Source of the DNA: Prevotella sp. UBA1705 | GTDB lineage: Bacteria; Bacteroidota; Bacteroidia; Bacteroidales; Bacteroidaceae | DNA length: 64,000 nt | Direction: 5' to 3' | Assembly: GCA_002317385.1 (NCBI GenBank) | Contig: DCJH01000001.1 | Coordinates: 4,849-68,848 of the forward strand | In this document: positions 52,460 to 61,454 of the stretch, piece after piece | How positions within the stretch are numbered: the first letter of the stretch is position 1 | Layout: every line of letters starts with the position of its first letter | The notes under the pieces: model-generated | The model's database searches: none | Told to the model about the DNA's origin: nothing | What the model saw: only the letters and a program-made list of their open reading frames with translations | Position numbers and translations under genes: made by a program

Positions 52460-53581
52460 CTATCCCCACACCTCCTGGGCCACTTGCCGCACCAGGTCGA
52501 CCTTCTCCCACTGCTCGGCCTCCGTGAGCTTGTTGCCGATTTCGCAAGACGCAAATCCACACTGCGGACTGAGGGAGAGGCGGTCGAGCGGTATGTACTT
52601 CGAGGCCTCGTCGATGCGACGCAGCAGCACGTCGCGCTGCTCCAGAACGGGCGACTTGGTGGTGACCAATCCGAGCACAACACGCTTGCCATCGGTCACC
52701 TCGCGCAGCGGTTCGAAGCCGCCCGAACGCTCGTCATCGTACTCCAGAAAGTAGCCATCCACATTCTCCTGGGCAAAGACGTAGGGCGCCACGCGGTCGT
52801 ATGGCCCTTGGCTGGCATAGGTGGAATGGTAGTTGCCGCGGCAGATGTGGGTGTTGATGTCCACGTCTTCGGGGCGATTATCAAGGGCGAGGTTGTTGAT
52901 TCTCAGGTAGCGCTCGGCCTCGGTGCGCAGCGAAAACTCGGAGGATAGCTTCTGTCGCCAGTAGCCATCGTCCACAATCATGCCCCAGGTGCAGTCGTCC
53001 AGTTGGATGTTGTGGCATCCGGCGGCACGCAAATCGCGGATCACGGTCTGGTAAGCCACGGCAATATCGTGCTCCAGCTCGTTGAGGTCGGGGTAGACGC
53101 GCTTGGTGTTGAGCGTGTTGTCGCCACGAAACAGCTCGGCGAGAAGCTGCGCGGGGGCGGGGATGGTCTGCTTGGCGATGAAGCCGGGCTCCTCAAATTG
53201 CTTCACAAATTTGTAGTGTTCCACGATGGGATGGTGCTCGCCCGAAATCTTCCCGGTGAGTCTTATCGAGCCCTTGGTGGTCTCCTCGCCGTGGAACTGG
53301 TAGCCATGGTCGAGTTCGATGTGCTCCACTCCTCCAAATCCCCACATGAAATCGAGATGCCAGTAGCTGCGGCGAAACTCGCCATCGGTGAGCGCATGTA
53401 GGCCGTGGGCCTTTTGCTGGTTGATGAGTTGGGTAATGAGGCTATCTTCGGTAGCCTTCAGTTGGTCGGCATCGAGGTCTCCTCGACCGAATGCGGCGCG
53501 TGCTTCTTTCAACTCTGCAGGGCGCAGGAAACTGCCGACATGGTCGGCACGGAATGCTGTTTGAATCGTTGGGTTGCTCAT
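52460..53581 (-). CDS. MetE-like cobalamin-independent methionine synthase II family protein (YxjG/YxjH type)
   Basis: A 373-residue cytoplasmic protein related to the C-terminal catalytic half of MetE: RADHVGSFLRPAEL at the start, ALTDGEFRRSYWHLDF, IQLDDCTWGMI (about 180), EYDDERSGGFEPL, and LSLSPQCGFAS with the likely zinc-binding Cys near the end. YxjG-like proteins are thought to make methionine from homocysteine with an alternative methyl donor. The ATG at 53581 is favoured because it lies 12 nt from GGGAGAG and inside the family start; the longer frame runs into the promoter. It is divergent from an Lrp regulator and shares its control region. Confidence 0.85.
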   Translation of the reverse strand: MSNPTIQTAFRADHVGSFLRPAELKEARAAFGRGDLDADQLKATEDSLITQLINQQKAHGLHALTDGEFRRSYWHLDFMWGFGGVEHIELDHGYQFHGEETTKGSIRLTGKISGEHHPIVEHYKFVKQFEEPGFIAKQTIPAPAQLLAELFRGDNTLNTKRVYPDLNELEHDIAVAYQTVIRDLRAAGCHNIQLDDCTWGMIVDDGYWRQKLSSEFSLRTEAERYLRINNLALDNRPEDVDINTHICRGNYHSTYASQGPYDRVAPYVFAQENVDGYFLEYDDERSGGFEPLREVTDGKRVVLGLVTTKSPVLEQRDVLLRRIDEASKYIPLDRLSLSPQCGFASCEIGNKLTEAEQWEKVDLVRQVAQEVWG

Positions 53582-53634
53582 ATTCTCTCCCTTTCCAATA
53601 ATGATTATTCTTTGTCGGTGTTGATTTCTGAGCG

Positions 53635-53666
53635 CAAAGGTAGGAGGAATATATTTTATCGACAAA
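53635..53666 (-). promoter_or_regulatory. Promoter of the MetE-like gene
   Basis: On the minus strand TTTG (53666-53663), a 20-bp gap and TACCTTTG (53642-53635). Its -33 lies only 3 bp from the -33 of the opposite promoter, so one bound regulator could affect both. Confidence 0.8.
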
Positions 53667-53669
53667 TAT

Positions 53670-53701
53670 TTTGCTATCTTCGGTAAATTATACTACATTT
53701 G
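53670..53701 (+). promoter_or_regulatory. Promoter of the lrp gene
   Basis: TTTG (53670-53673), a 20-bp gap and TACATTTG (53694-53701), back-to-back with the MetE-like promoter. Confidence 0.8.
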
Positions 53702-53720
53702 CCATGTAAAATGATTAATG

Positions 53721-53737
53721 GCAGAATATTATTCTGC
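53721..53737. promoter_or_regulatory. Palindromic Lrp/AsnC-type operator
   Basis: A perfect 17-bp palindrome GCAGAATATTATTCTGC. Its inner 15 bases match the E. coli Lrp consensus YAGHAWATTWTDCTR at every position. It lies between the expected transcription start (about 53708) and the lrp start codon, the right place for autorepression. Confidence 0.75.
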
Positions 53738-53757
53738 AAAACAACAATTCTAAGGAA

Positions 53758-54246
53758 ATGGCTAACGAAGAGAAACTCGACGACATCGACATCAGAATCC
53801 TGCGACAGCTGCAGCGCGATGCCCATCTCACGGTGAAGGAGCTCGCCTCGCGCGTGAACCTTTCGCCGTCGCCCACGTTTGAGCGACAGAAGCGGCTCGA
53901 GCGCGAGGGCTATATCGAGCGCTACATGGCGGTGGTGAATGCTGCCAAGGTGGGCAATGGCATTATTGTGCTCTGCAACATCCGGCTGAAACAGCACACG
54001 CAGCGGCTCATCCAGGAGTTTATGGATGCCGTGCAACAGATAGACGAGATAACGGAGTGCTTCAATACGAGTGGTGATTACGACTTCCTCATCAAGGTCT
54101 ACGCCCGCGATATGAAGGCTTATCAAGACTTTATGCTCAATACTCTCGGCACGATCGAGTGTGTGGGCAGCCTTCACTCGGTGTTCGTCATCGGCGAAAT
54201 CAAGAATACTCGGGGCGTGCCGGTGGGGAAGAGAGGGAGAAATTAG
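53758..54246 (+). CDS. Lrp/AsnC-family transcriptional regulator
   Basis: A 162-residue DNA-binding protein. The N-terminal helix-turn-helix (LDDIDIRILRQLQRDAHLTV, ELASRVNLSPSPTFERQKRL) is followed by a RAM ligand domain (TECFNTSGDYDFLIKVYARD, about 98-117, and the VGSLHSVFVIGEIK end). It responds to amino acids and forms dimers or octamers. It is divergent from the MetE-like gene and has a consensus palindrome in its leader, so it very probably controls itself and methionine synthesis. It is the only gene of its unit; the 54247-54403 gap holds AT-rich TTGATAATTGAGAA-like repeats. Confidence 0.92.
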   Translation: MANEEKLDDIDIRILRQLQRDAHLTVKELASRVNLSPSPTFERQKRLEREGYIERYMAVVNAAKVGNGIIVLCNIRLKQHTQRLIQEFMDAVQQIDEITECFNTSGDYDFLIKVYARDMKAYQDFMLNTLGTIECVGSLHSVFVIGEIKNTRGVPVGKRGRN

Positions 54247-54403
54247 CAAGTAGAAATGATAAATAATGATATGTTTGGGGGATGGAAATGCCGGGCGGGA
54301 ATGGAGAATTGATAATTGAGAATTGATAATTATGATATGATTGGGGGTAGGATTTGACGCATGGCAATTTCGTATTCCTATTTTTCCCCTATCATTTTAA
54401 CAA

Positions 54404-55495
54404 CTATTTTGAGGGTGTTTCCACCACATCTTTCATCATCCATGCGGTAGACGATGGGCTCCAGGTGCCTAAAAGCCCCAGCCCATTGGCGATGTTGGAG
54501 TTAAGCGGACGGATGAGGGAGAGGCCGGCGTTGGCCAACTCGTTGTTGTTGATGTCGTTGAGGGCACGGAGAAACCCGTAGTATTCGGGTGAGATGCGCA
54601 GCAGTTCCACCTGGTAGGCATAGGCAAAGTGGTAGTCTTCGCCCCTCCCCTCCCAGTCGCCGTAGCCGAAAATACCGGGATTCCTGTTGATATTGAGGTG
54701 GAGCGTATAGGTTTTGCCACTGATAAGCCTATCGTTGAAGATGTAGAGATTGCCGTAGAAGTCGTTAGAGAAGCCGAAGTTCTCGTCGAGTTCGGTTACC
54801 GGCATGAGCAGCGGCTCGCTTTCCGTGAACACCTGCGGATAGGAGTAGGCCGAGTCGGTGAACTCCACGCGGAGGGAGTCCCAGTCCATGCGATGGCGAT
54901 TTTGCAAGTAGTCGGCATAATCGGCAAACAGCCATGTAGTCCTGCCGTGGTCGGCATAGCCTATGGCCTGTCCCTGATAATGCTTCACTCGAACCCTCAC
55001 CGCATAGTAGTCGGAGCGCGGGGCATCGTCGGTGAAGGTGGCAGTGAGCTGGTCGAAGGTCCTCGTGGTAGAATATTCGCGCACGTAGAGGCTCACCTCC
55101 TTCACCGCAACGGCGGTGACAGGCACGGGTTCGGGAATGACCGCCGAAGCGTTAACCTCTGCCTCGTCCGGTGCCGAGACTCTGAGATCGATGCGGTCGC
55201 CGGCTTTCTGCGGGGCGGCCACACGATAGAATCCACTACCTATAGGCTGCGCTTCGTGCGGCTGTCCATTGACCGAATAGGTCACCTGGGCATTGTCTAC
55301 GTAGGTGAGCCTCACCGAATCGGCGTAGGCTTTCACCGGGATGCTGCGGCTCACGCGGAGATAGGTGGTGTCCGAGGCGGTGGGCATACAGTAGACCACG
55401 AGCTTGCTACGGCCGGAAATGGAGTCGAAGTCGATATTGTCTTTACAGCCGACAAGCAGGAGCAGGAGCGGGAGGAGATAGGCGATTCTTTTCAT
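54404..55495 (-). CDS. DUF4249-family surface lipoprotein (partner of TonB receptor)
   Basis: A 363-residue lipoprotein (signal ends LVGC, Cys 17, then KDNIDFD). It has two beta domains: an Ig-like N-terminal part (KLVVYCMPTASDTTYLRVSRS) and a longer C-terminal one ending with SLIRPLNSNIANGLGLLG. This layout is the DUF4249 family, whose genes sit next to a carboxypeptidase-like TonB receptor, as here (44 bp apart). It is thought to act like SusD for another class of ligand. The ATG at 55495 is right; the longer frame lacks a signal at its start. Confidence 0.85.
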   Translation of the reverse strand: MKRIAYLLPLLLLLVGCKDNIDFDSISGRSKLVVYCMPTASDTTYLRVSRSIPVKAYADSVRLTYVDNAQVTYSVNGQPHEAQPIGSGFYRVAAPQKAGDRIDLRVSAPDEAEVNASAVIPEPVPVTAVAVKEVSLYVREYSTTRTFDQLTATFTDDAPRSDYYAVRVRVKHYQGQAIGYADHGRTTWLFADYADYLQNRHRMDWDSLRVEFTDSAYSYPQVFTESEPLLMPVTELDENFGFSNDFYGNLYIFNDRLISGKTYTLHLNINRNPGIFGYGDWEGRGEDYHFAYAYQVELLRISPEYYGFLRALNDINNNELANAGLSLIRPLNSNIANGLGLLGTWSPSSTAWMMKDVVETPSK

Positions 55496-55539
55496 GGAGG
55501 GTATGTGGGGTTGGTGAATGGTATGGAGACGCATGGCGC

Positions 55540-57996
55540 TTAGAATTTGATGGTATAGCTGAACGATGGCACAACGGGGATGTAGGCATGGTTTTTCATC
55601 ACAAACCTGCCGTTGTTCTTCTGCTTCACCTCTATCCAAAGCGAGTTGAGATGGCAGTAGGCGTTGTAGAAGCTGAGGTTCCAGATGCGCTCATGTCCGT
55701 GCTTGGTGACATGGTGGAAATCGAAACCGAGGTCCAATCGGTGGTAGGCGGGCAGGCTCATATTATTGGGCCGCTCGTAGACGTAGGCCGTGCCGCTGCC
55801 CCTCTCTCCCGTCTGGCCACCTGGAACAACCGGTGTATCGGTGAGCTGCGTGGGCACTGTGATGTGGTTCCCGGTGTGGAAGCTCCAGGCGGCAAATGCC
55901 GAAATCTTGTCGGTGAGCTTGCAACGGGCCGAGAGATTGAGCTTATGGCGGTTGTCAAACTTGTCGAAATACCAGTCCTTGTAGAACTCATCGTATTTCC
56001 GTTTGTTCCACGAGAGGGTGTAGGAACCCTGCATCTCCAGGCGCCCGGCGGTGTAGGTAGCATCGAGTTCCATGCCATAGAATCGGCCCCGACCATCCAT
56101 GACGAGCAGGTCCCAGTTCTCGGCTGGCGGCTCCAGGCTCGCCCAGCTGGTGAATTGCAGCAGGTGGCGGCTCTGCTTGTAGTAGCCTTCGAGCGACAGC
56201 AACCAGTGGCGGTTGGGCTGATAGTAGGCACCCGCTGCCACCTGCCACGAGCGCATGGGCTGCAAGCGCTCGGTGGTGGGCACCCAATAGTCGGTGGGAA
56301 GCTCCAGCACAGAGTTGGAAATCTTGTGCACATACTGCGTCATCATGGTATAGGAGGCTTTGAACGACAGCGCCGTGGAAGGCTGATATTTCATGGCGAA
56401 GCGTGGATCGGCGGCGGCAAAGGTCTTCTGCCCGATGCGGAACAGCGTGGCATTGACGCCCCCGTTGATGCTCCAGTGTCTGTCGATGGTGAGCTCATCC
56501 TCGGCATAGAGGTTCCACTCGTGGGCCGTGTGACGGTTTCGGCTCGATGTATGGAGGCTGTCGGTCTTGGTGCCGTTGCCCCAATAGTTGGACTGCGACT
56601 GCGACTGCGGACTGAAAGTATGCCATGTATAATCGTGGCCGAAGCGGATATGATGATGGGGTGAGGGCCTGAAGTCGAAGGCCATGCGGTATCCCAGGTC
56701 GTGGATGGTGGAGCGGTAGTCGTGCTCGGTGTGCTCCACGGTGCTCAGTTGGCGGCCGTGATAGTAGCGGTCATCATTGAGGGTGTGGAGCTTTGAGCGG
56801 TTGTAGGTGTAGACTGCCGTAAAGTTTGCGAAGAGTTTTGGGGTGAAGAGATAGTTCCAGTTGAGTGCAGCATTGATGTTGCCCCAGTCGAATGTGTTCT
56901 TTGTCAGGTCATCGTTCAGGGAATTATTGTAGTCGTCGTGCCATTCGTCCTTGACAAACAGCTTGTCCTGCCCGGAGTAGAGGCTCAGCGACAGGCGCGA
57001 GCGGTCGCTGGCAATGTGGGTGATTTTGGCATTGAGGTCGTGGAAGAAATAGTTGAACGCAATCTTTTCTTCCTTGTTGATGGCATTGGCGATGAGTGCC
57101 GCCGGACGTGTGAGGAGGTCCAACCAGCTACGGCGCAGTCCGAGATTATAGGATGTCCGGCCCTTGCGAATGGGGCCTTCGAGGTGGAAACTGCCGTCGA
57201 GCAGTCCGATGCGATAGCTTCCATGGGTATGGTTGAAGTCGCCGTCGTCGGTGCGCACGTCTACCACTGACGAGAGCCTGCCGCCGTAGCGGGCTGGGAA
57301 ACCGCTCTTGTAGAAGTCCACATTCTTCACCACGTCGGTGTTGAAAGCCGAGAACAGCCCCATAGTATGGTTGATCTGATAGAGCGGCGTACCGTCGAGT
57401 AGGAAGAGATTCTCGTCATTACTGCCCCCATGCACATAGAGGCCGCTGGCCAGTTCCACGCCCTCGGCCACACCGCTCACGCGCTGCAGCGTCTTCACCA
57501 CGTCGGGACTGCTCAGCAGTGCATACTCCGTCTGGATGTCGCGCGCACTGAGCGAGCGCTTGCCGGTCTGCGTATTGATGAGCGGCGAGTTGAGGTTGCC
57601 GGTCACCACCACCTCGCCGATGCGGGCATTGCGGCTCATGCTGATGTTGAGCAGGCGATCAGCGCGCAGGTCCACGGGTTCCATGTGGTCGTCGTAGCCC
57701 ACATAGCTGAACCGCAGCTGGTGCTGTCCCTCGGGCAGGGTGATGGAGAAGTAGCCGTAGGCATTGGTCATCGTGCCCTGCCCGGTGGTTTTGTCGAAGA
57801 CGGTGGCGTTAATGAGCGTCTCGCCATCGGCATCCTTCACATATCCGCTCAGCGTGTGGCGACGCATGGGCTGCGGCTTGGCCTGACCCACATCACCATG
57901 TCGGGTCGACGTGTTGGGGGTAGAAACTATTTGTGGATAGGTCGCGATGGGTAGGGCGAAGCTCAGGAAAAGTGTTGCGAGTAGGTGCTGCATCAT
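55540..57996 (-). CDS. TonB-dependent receptor with carboxypeptidase-regulatory-like N-domain
   Basis: An 818-residue outer-membrane protein. After the signal (FALPIATYPQ) comes a carboxypeptidase-like domain (LSGYVKDADGETLINATVFD), then the plug (GLYVHGGSNDENLFLLDGTP, VDFYKSGFPARYGGRLSSVVDV) and a barrel ending FSYTIKF. This is the shorter class that works with DUF4249 lipoproteins and not with SusD. The substrate is unknown; such pairs are often tied to iron, peptides or other non-glycan ligands. It precedes the DUF4249 gene in one operon. A 3-bp earlier/later Met choice (MM start) is not resolved. Confidence 0.88.
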   Translation of the reverse strand: MMQHLLATLFLSFALPIATYPQIVSTPNTSTRHGDVGQAKPQPMRRHTLSGYVKDADGETLINATVFDKTTGQGTMTNAYGYFSITLPEGQHQLRFSYVGYDDHMEPVDLRADRLLNISMSRNARIGEVVVTGNLNSPLINTQTGKRSLSARDIQTEYALLSSPDVVKTLQRVSGVAEGVELASGLYVHGGSNDENLFLLDGTPLYQINHTMGLFSAFNTDVVKNVDFYKSGFPARYGGRLSSVVDVRTDDGDFNHTHGSYRIGLLDGSFHLEGPIRKGRTSYNLGLRRSWLDLLTRPAALIANAINKEEKIAFNYFFHDLNAKITHIASDRSRLSLSLYSGQDKLFVKDEWHDDYNNSLNDDLTKNTFDWGNINAALNWNYLFTPKLFANFTAVYTYNRSKLHTLNDDRYYHGRQLSTVEHTEHDYRSTIHDLGYRMAFDFRPSPHHHIRFGHDYTWHTFSPQSQSQSNYWGNGTKTDSLHTSSRNRHTAHEWNLYAEDELTIDRHWSINGGVNATLFRIGQKTFAAADPRFAMKYQPSTALSFKASYTMMTQYVHKISNSVLELPTDYWVPTTERLQPMRSWQVAAGAYYQPNRHWLLSLEGYYKQSRHLLQFTSWASLEPPAENWDLLVMDGRGRFYGMELDATYTAGRLEMQGSYTLSWNKRKYDEFYKDWYFDKFDNRHKLNLSARCKLTDKISAFAAWSFHTGNHITVPTQLTDTPVVPGGQTGERGSGTAYVYERPNNMSLPAYHRLDLGFDFHHVTKHGHERIWNLSFYNAYCHLNSLWIEVKQKNNGRFVMKNHAYIPVVPSFSYTIKF

Positions 57997-58196
57997 GATG
58001 AATAGTTAGGTCTGCAAGGTGTCAAGACAAGCCGGCACATGAGCCGCATGTTCCTGACCACAGAACATATTCTGCCCTATAAACGTCAAACCGCAGGTTT
58101 TCCCCTATCCTAAAACATTTTTTTCAGGATTTTTTTGGATGTCGGGCCAGACTCATCCGTCACGAAAGGTAGACCATGTCTCATGCCATCGGGGGC
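57997..58196. other. Leader region of the TonB receptor operon
   Basis: No -7/-33 pair of good quality was found. Two T-rich runs (about 58109-58136) and nothing else are seen. Confidence 0.3.
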
Positions 58197-58233
58197 AAAA
58201 AAAATCCTCCTTACCGTCGCTACGGCAAGGAGG
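58197..58233 (-). terminator. Intrinsic terminator downstream of the beta-barrel gene
   Basis: On the minus strand a 12-bp stem (CCTCCTTGCCGT with ACGGTAAGGAGG, one G-U pair) and 4-nt loop are followed by ATTTTTTTTG. It lies about 220 bp past the stop at 58456, so the transcript has a long 3' UTR (58234-58455) with no ORF. Confidence 0.85.
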
Positions 58234-58455
58234 CACTAAGACTTATAACCTACTTTGTGTCTTTCATGGATTAGGTTAATGAACGTTGAGCCTATAAAGG
58301 TCTGTGGCGGTGGCGCCGTGTGGCGGCCGCCTATGTGTTTTATCATGGTGCCGGAAGACACTCGAAAGAGCGCATCCGGGGTTCGCTTTGAGGCGCGGCA
58401 TTACGGTTGGATGGTATGTTGATGTGTTTACATCCGTGCGATGACGACCCGAGGG

Positions 58456-59085
58456 TCAGAACACCAGACCGAAACCGAACAGCACCGAGTGGCGCCATAG
58501 GCTGGCTTCGTCATAGCTCCACTGCGTGGTGGAGTGCTGGCCCTGTTCGTCGGAATGGGTACTGCTGTGCAGAAACACCTTAGTTTGCTTGAACTGATGG
58601 AGGTCGTAGCCCAGCTTGAAGTTCAATCCGAAGTGGCGTCGGAGCATCAGTTGATAGCCCACGCCGATGCCTCCGAGAAATCCTGCGGCAAAGGTCGACC
58701 CTTCTTTCTTGCTCAGCAGTCCGTAGCCAGCATCGGTATAGATGTAGGCCCCGCGGTGAGTGGCAAGGGGACGATAGCGGAATGTGGCATAGAGCGGCAT
58801 GGTGTTGACGCCGCCATTACCCTTTGTCGTGTATCGGTTCAGTCCGAAGCCTGCTCCCACCGTCATGTCGGGGCGGATATTGTAGAGCGCGTTGATGGTG
58901 AGCGCGTGTCCGCTCATGCCCGATGTAGCATGGTAGTCGTAGCTGTGCAGGGCCTCCGAGATTCCGAGTTGATAGCCATAGTCGAGCTCCATGTGGAATC
59001 GGGCGTCGTTCTGGGCCATAGCTTCGGAAGAGGCCATGAGCAGACATGCCATGGCGATGGACTTGAGTTTAGTGCTTCGTTGCAT
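58456..59085 (-). CDS. Small outer-membrane beta-barrel protein
   Basis: A 209-residue exported protein (signal ends SEAMAQ). It has alternating beta strands with aromatic ends (FHMELDYGYQLGI, PLYATFRYRPLA, GYQLMLRRHFGLNFKLGYDL) and a C-terminal SVLFGFGLVF strand with terminal Phe, typical of OmpX/OmpW-like barrels. A 62-residue or so turn region has HSSTHSDEQGQH. Function unknown. No clear promoter was found. The 3' UTR before the terminator is unusually long. Confidence 0.7.
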   Translation of the reverse strand: MQRSTKLKSIAMACLLMASSEAMAQNDARFHMELDYGYQLGISEALHSYDYHATSGMSGHALTINALYNIRPDMTVGAGFGLNRYTTKGNGGVNTMPLYATFRYRPLATHRGAYIYTDAGYGLLSKKEGSTFAAGFLGGIGVGYQLMLRRHFGLNFKLGYDLHQFKQTKVFLHSSTHSDEQGQHSTTQWSYDEASLWRHSVLFGFGLVF

Positions 59086-59617
59086 ACGGTATAAATCTTG
59101 TTGTCATTTGCTTCTATAACTCACCATGATGCAAATACCCCTACTGCAAATCCTATTTTTTTCAAAAAAAGTTTTCTTCTTATGTTTTTCTCGGTTGGAC
59201 GGGGACAGAAATTAATTGCAGATGAAATATCTTGAACACTCTCATCCATGGTGCGCCTCCAGCCCATCGAGTGGCCTCACGGGCGGATTTTTGTCTCAAT
59301 CTAAGCCTGTTGCAATAGTCTGTAGACCAGAAGGTTATAAAATTAACGTGTTTCTCGCCTCGCCGTTGCTACCTTTTCGCATAGCCATTAGTACCTTATC
59401 GTACCACGACAAAGGCCTCGGGGTGACACGAAAAAGTAGAAATAGAATGATGAAAAAGGTGGTTTTCGAGCTTCTCCTCCCCGTTTTTACCCCCATTTTC
59501 CCTCTTTTTCAAGCGAAAAACGAGGGAAAAACGAGGAGCGACGAACTATTAGAAAAATAAATTTTAGGAATCATCCTTACAGCGGAGGGGTGGTGAGGGG
59601 AGGCGGAGGGATGGCGG
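59086..59617. other. Intergenic region with a degenerate 22-bp unit pair
   Basis: Bases 59365-59407 hold two units related to the 22-bp family (CATTAGTACC, GCTACCTTTTCGC). A plus-strand ORF (59216-59560) crosses them; its composition and lack of motifs make it unlikely to be real. A purine-rich GCGAAAAACGAGGGAAAAACG stretch (split: GCGAAAAACG / AGGGAAAAACG) lies near 59513. Confidence 0.4.
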
Positions 59618-60139
59618 TTAAGGGTGGAAGAAGGGGTGGGCGGCGAGCAACTGGCGGTATTCGTTTTCGAAATTGGGGGTGAAAACGTCGTGACCGAGGC
59701 TGGATTCTATCTCCGCCTGAGTCCAGAAGCGACCGCCGTCGAGCTCCTGCGCACTGGGACAGACGGGGCCGTTGTAGATCGTGGCAAAGGCCCATACCAG
59801 CTCTTTCTCGCGCCGACTCTCAAAGACATAGTGGCCCATGGCGTGGGGCTCGTAGGCGGTGACGCCCAGTTCCTCGCCCACCTCGCGGCGCAGGGCTTGC
59901 TCCACGGTCTCGCCATAGTCTATGTGGCCGCCGCAAGCCGTATCCCATTTGCCCGGCTGGATGTCTTTCCACAGCGGCCGGCGCTGCAAGTAGAGCTCGC
60001 CGCGCGAGTTGAACAGGTGGAGATGCACCACGGGATGGAGCAGTTTGGAGCCGTCGTGGGCATGGCCGCGGGTGGTCTGCCCTATGACGCGGCCATGGTC
60101 GTCGACCACAGGAAAGAGTTCGTTGGCGTTGTCGGTCAT
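59618..60139 (-). CDS. Nudix hydrolase
   Basis: A 173-residue protein. The Nudix box is present: G-H-I-D-Y-G-E at about 70-76 followed by seven residues and R-R-E-V-G-E-E-L-G-V, matching GX5EX7REUXEEXGU. The N-terminus ELFPVVDDHGRVIGQTTRG resembles YfcD and isopentenyl-diphosphate isomerase-like Nudix proteins. It would cleave a nucleoside diphosphate derivative, or perhaps act on isopentenyl diphosphate given that its neighbour is ispE; the latter is only context. Its start overlaps the ispE stop by one base. Confidence 0.88.
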   Translation of the reverse strand: MTDNANELFPVVDDHGRVIGQTTRGHAHDGSKLLHPVVHLHLFNSRGELYLQRRPLWKDIQPGKWDTACGGHIDYGETVEQALRREVGEELGVTAYEPHAMGHYVFESRREKELVWAFATIYNGPVCPSAQELDGGRFWTQAEIESSLGHDVFTPNFENEYRQLLAAHPFFHP

Positions 60140-60978
60140 CAGAGTTTGGCGCTGAAAGTGAAGCAGTCGGGGAACATCTCTTTGAGTAGCGTGGGCTCGC
60201 TGCGGAAGATGCCAAACAGCGCGCTGCCGCTGCCCGACATGGCGGCATATACCGCGCCCATGGCGTAGAGGCGGCGCTTAATGTCGGCCAGCACTGGATG
60301 GGCCTCGAACACCGGTGCCTCGAAGTCGTTGACGAGCTCGTCTTTCCATGTGTCGATGGGCTGGCGCACAATGTCGCGGCAGCTCTTCTGCGGCTCGCGG
60401 CAGGTGATGCGGGCGTAGGCCTCGGCCGTGGAGACCGCCACGTGGGGCTTCACCACGCCGATATGATAGCCGCCGAGATTGCCCTGCGGACCGTCTACCG
60501 GCTCCAATATCTCGCCCCGACCCGTGGCAAACGCGGGTTCGGCGGTGATGAAGAAGGCGCAGTCGGACCCCAGCTGGGCCGCATAGCGCTCCATTTCGGC
60601 TATGCCGATGTTGAGCCTGAAGCGCTCGTCGAGCAGTCGGATCATGAATGCGCCGTCGGCCGACCCGCCTCCGAGTCCGGCTTGCGAGGGGATGCGCTTC
60701 ACGAGATGGGCATGGATGTGGGGCAGGTCGAAGTCTTGGGCCAGCAGGTTGTAGGCCTTCACCACGAGGTTGCGCTGCTCATCGCAGTCCACGCTGTTGC
60801 CCGACACCTTCAGGTCGCAGTCTGTGGGCACGGGGAATGCGGGGTCCATGTGCTTGATTTCAAGCGCGTCGGTGAGGGGGATGGGGTAGAATACGGTTTC
60901 AAGATTGTGGTAGCCGTCTTCGCGTTCGGACGTGATATTGAGTCCGAGATTGATTTTGGCACAGGGGAATGTGAGCAT
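60139..60978 (-). CDS. ispE: 4-diphosphocytidyl-2-C-methyl-D-erythritol kinase
   Basis: A 279-residue GHMP kinase of the non-mevalonate isoprenoid pathway. It starts FPCAKINLGLNITSEREDGYH (the substrate motif), has the ATP-binding glycine loop IPSQAGLGGGSADGAF at about 95-110 and the C-terminal MGAVYAAMSGSGSALFGIF. It phosphorylates the 2-hydroxyl of CDP-methylerythritol. It is co-transcribed with the Nudix gene, with coupled translation. A -7 motif TATTTTTG lies just upstream (61006-60999, minus). Confidence 0.93.
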   Translation of the reverse strand: MLTFPCAKINLGLNITSEREDGYHNLETVFYPIPLTDALEIKHMDPAFPVPTDCDLKVSGNSVDCDEQRNLVVKAYNLLAQDFDLPHIHAHLVKRIPSQAGLGGGSADGAFMIRLLDERFRLNIGIAEMERYAAQLGSDCAFFITAEPAFATGRGEILEPVDGPQGNLGGYHIGVVKPHVAVSTAEAYARITCREPQKSCRDIVRQPIDTWKDELVNDFEAPVFEAHPVLADIKRRLYAMGAVYAAMSGSGSALFGIFRSEPTLLKEMFPDCFTFSAKL

Positions 60979-60998
60979 AACGTGAGTTTTGGTTGATG

Positions 60999-61006
60999 CA
61001 AAAATA
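60999..61006 (-). promoter_or_regulatory. -7 element of the ispE operon
   Basis: TATTTTTG on the minus strand, 21 bp before the start; the -33 box is not clear. Confidence 0.45.
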
Positions 61007-61138
61007 CGATAAAGAAATGAATCTTCGCCCGAAAATCCGGAAAGAATGCGAGGTTTTTTCCTGCTTCGTCGTGTTTTCGTTGCTCCGCTGGGTGGGTGCT
61101 ATATATATAAGGTATAGTCTCGGGAGCCTATCTGTTGG

Positions 61139-61384
61139 TCAGAGTCTGGCCTCTAACCAATCCACGGATTCGGAGATGTCGGAGGCAAAAGAGGAGTGAG
61201 AGAGGAGATAGTCTGCGCGGCCCTGCGCCAACTCGGCATAGAGCTCGGGGTTCATCTCCTGCACGTAGGAGGAGATGGCATACTCTATTTCGTCGCGCTG
61301 CGTGGGGTTGGCAGACTGCGAATAGATGCGCCATTTCTGATGAAAGAATGCGTAGGTCTGTTCGATGCTGTCTTTGCTGATCAT
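61139..61384 (-). CDS. Small conserved hypothetical protein
   Basis: An 81-residue soluble, helical protein: SIEQTYAFFHQKWRIYSQS, PTQRDEIEYAISSYVQEM, SHSSFASDISESVDWLEARL. No domain is recognised. The ATG at 61384 lies 70 bp downstream of the Sel1 gene on the same strand, so the two may be an operon. Confidence 0.6.
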   Translation of the reverse strand: MISKDSIEQTYAFFHQKWRIYSQSANPTQRDEIEYAISSYVQEMNPELYAELAQGRADYLLSHSSFASDISESVDWLEARL

Positions 61385-61454
61385 CTGTGTGTGGGTTTTT
61401 GTGGGGTGGAATGGGGTGCTGAGGGTGAGGTAATATGATGGGATGGTGGCGGAA

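Noticed and set aside
59216..59560. A 114-codon ORF upstream of the Nudix gene
   Set aside because: It crosses a degenerate 22-bp repeat and purine-rich tract, has no recognisable domain and no promoter.
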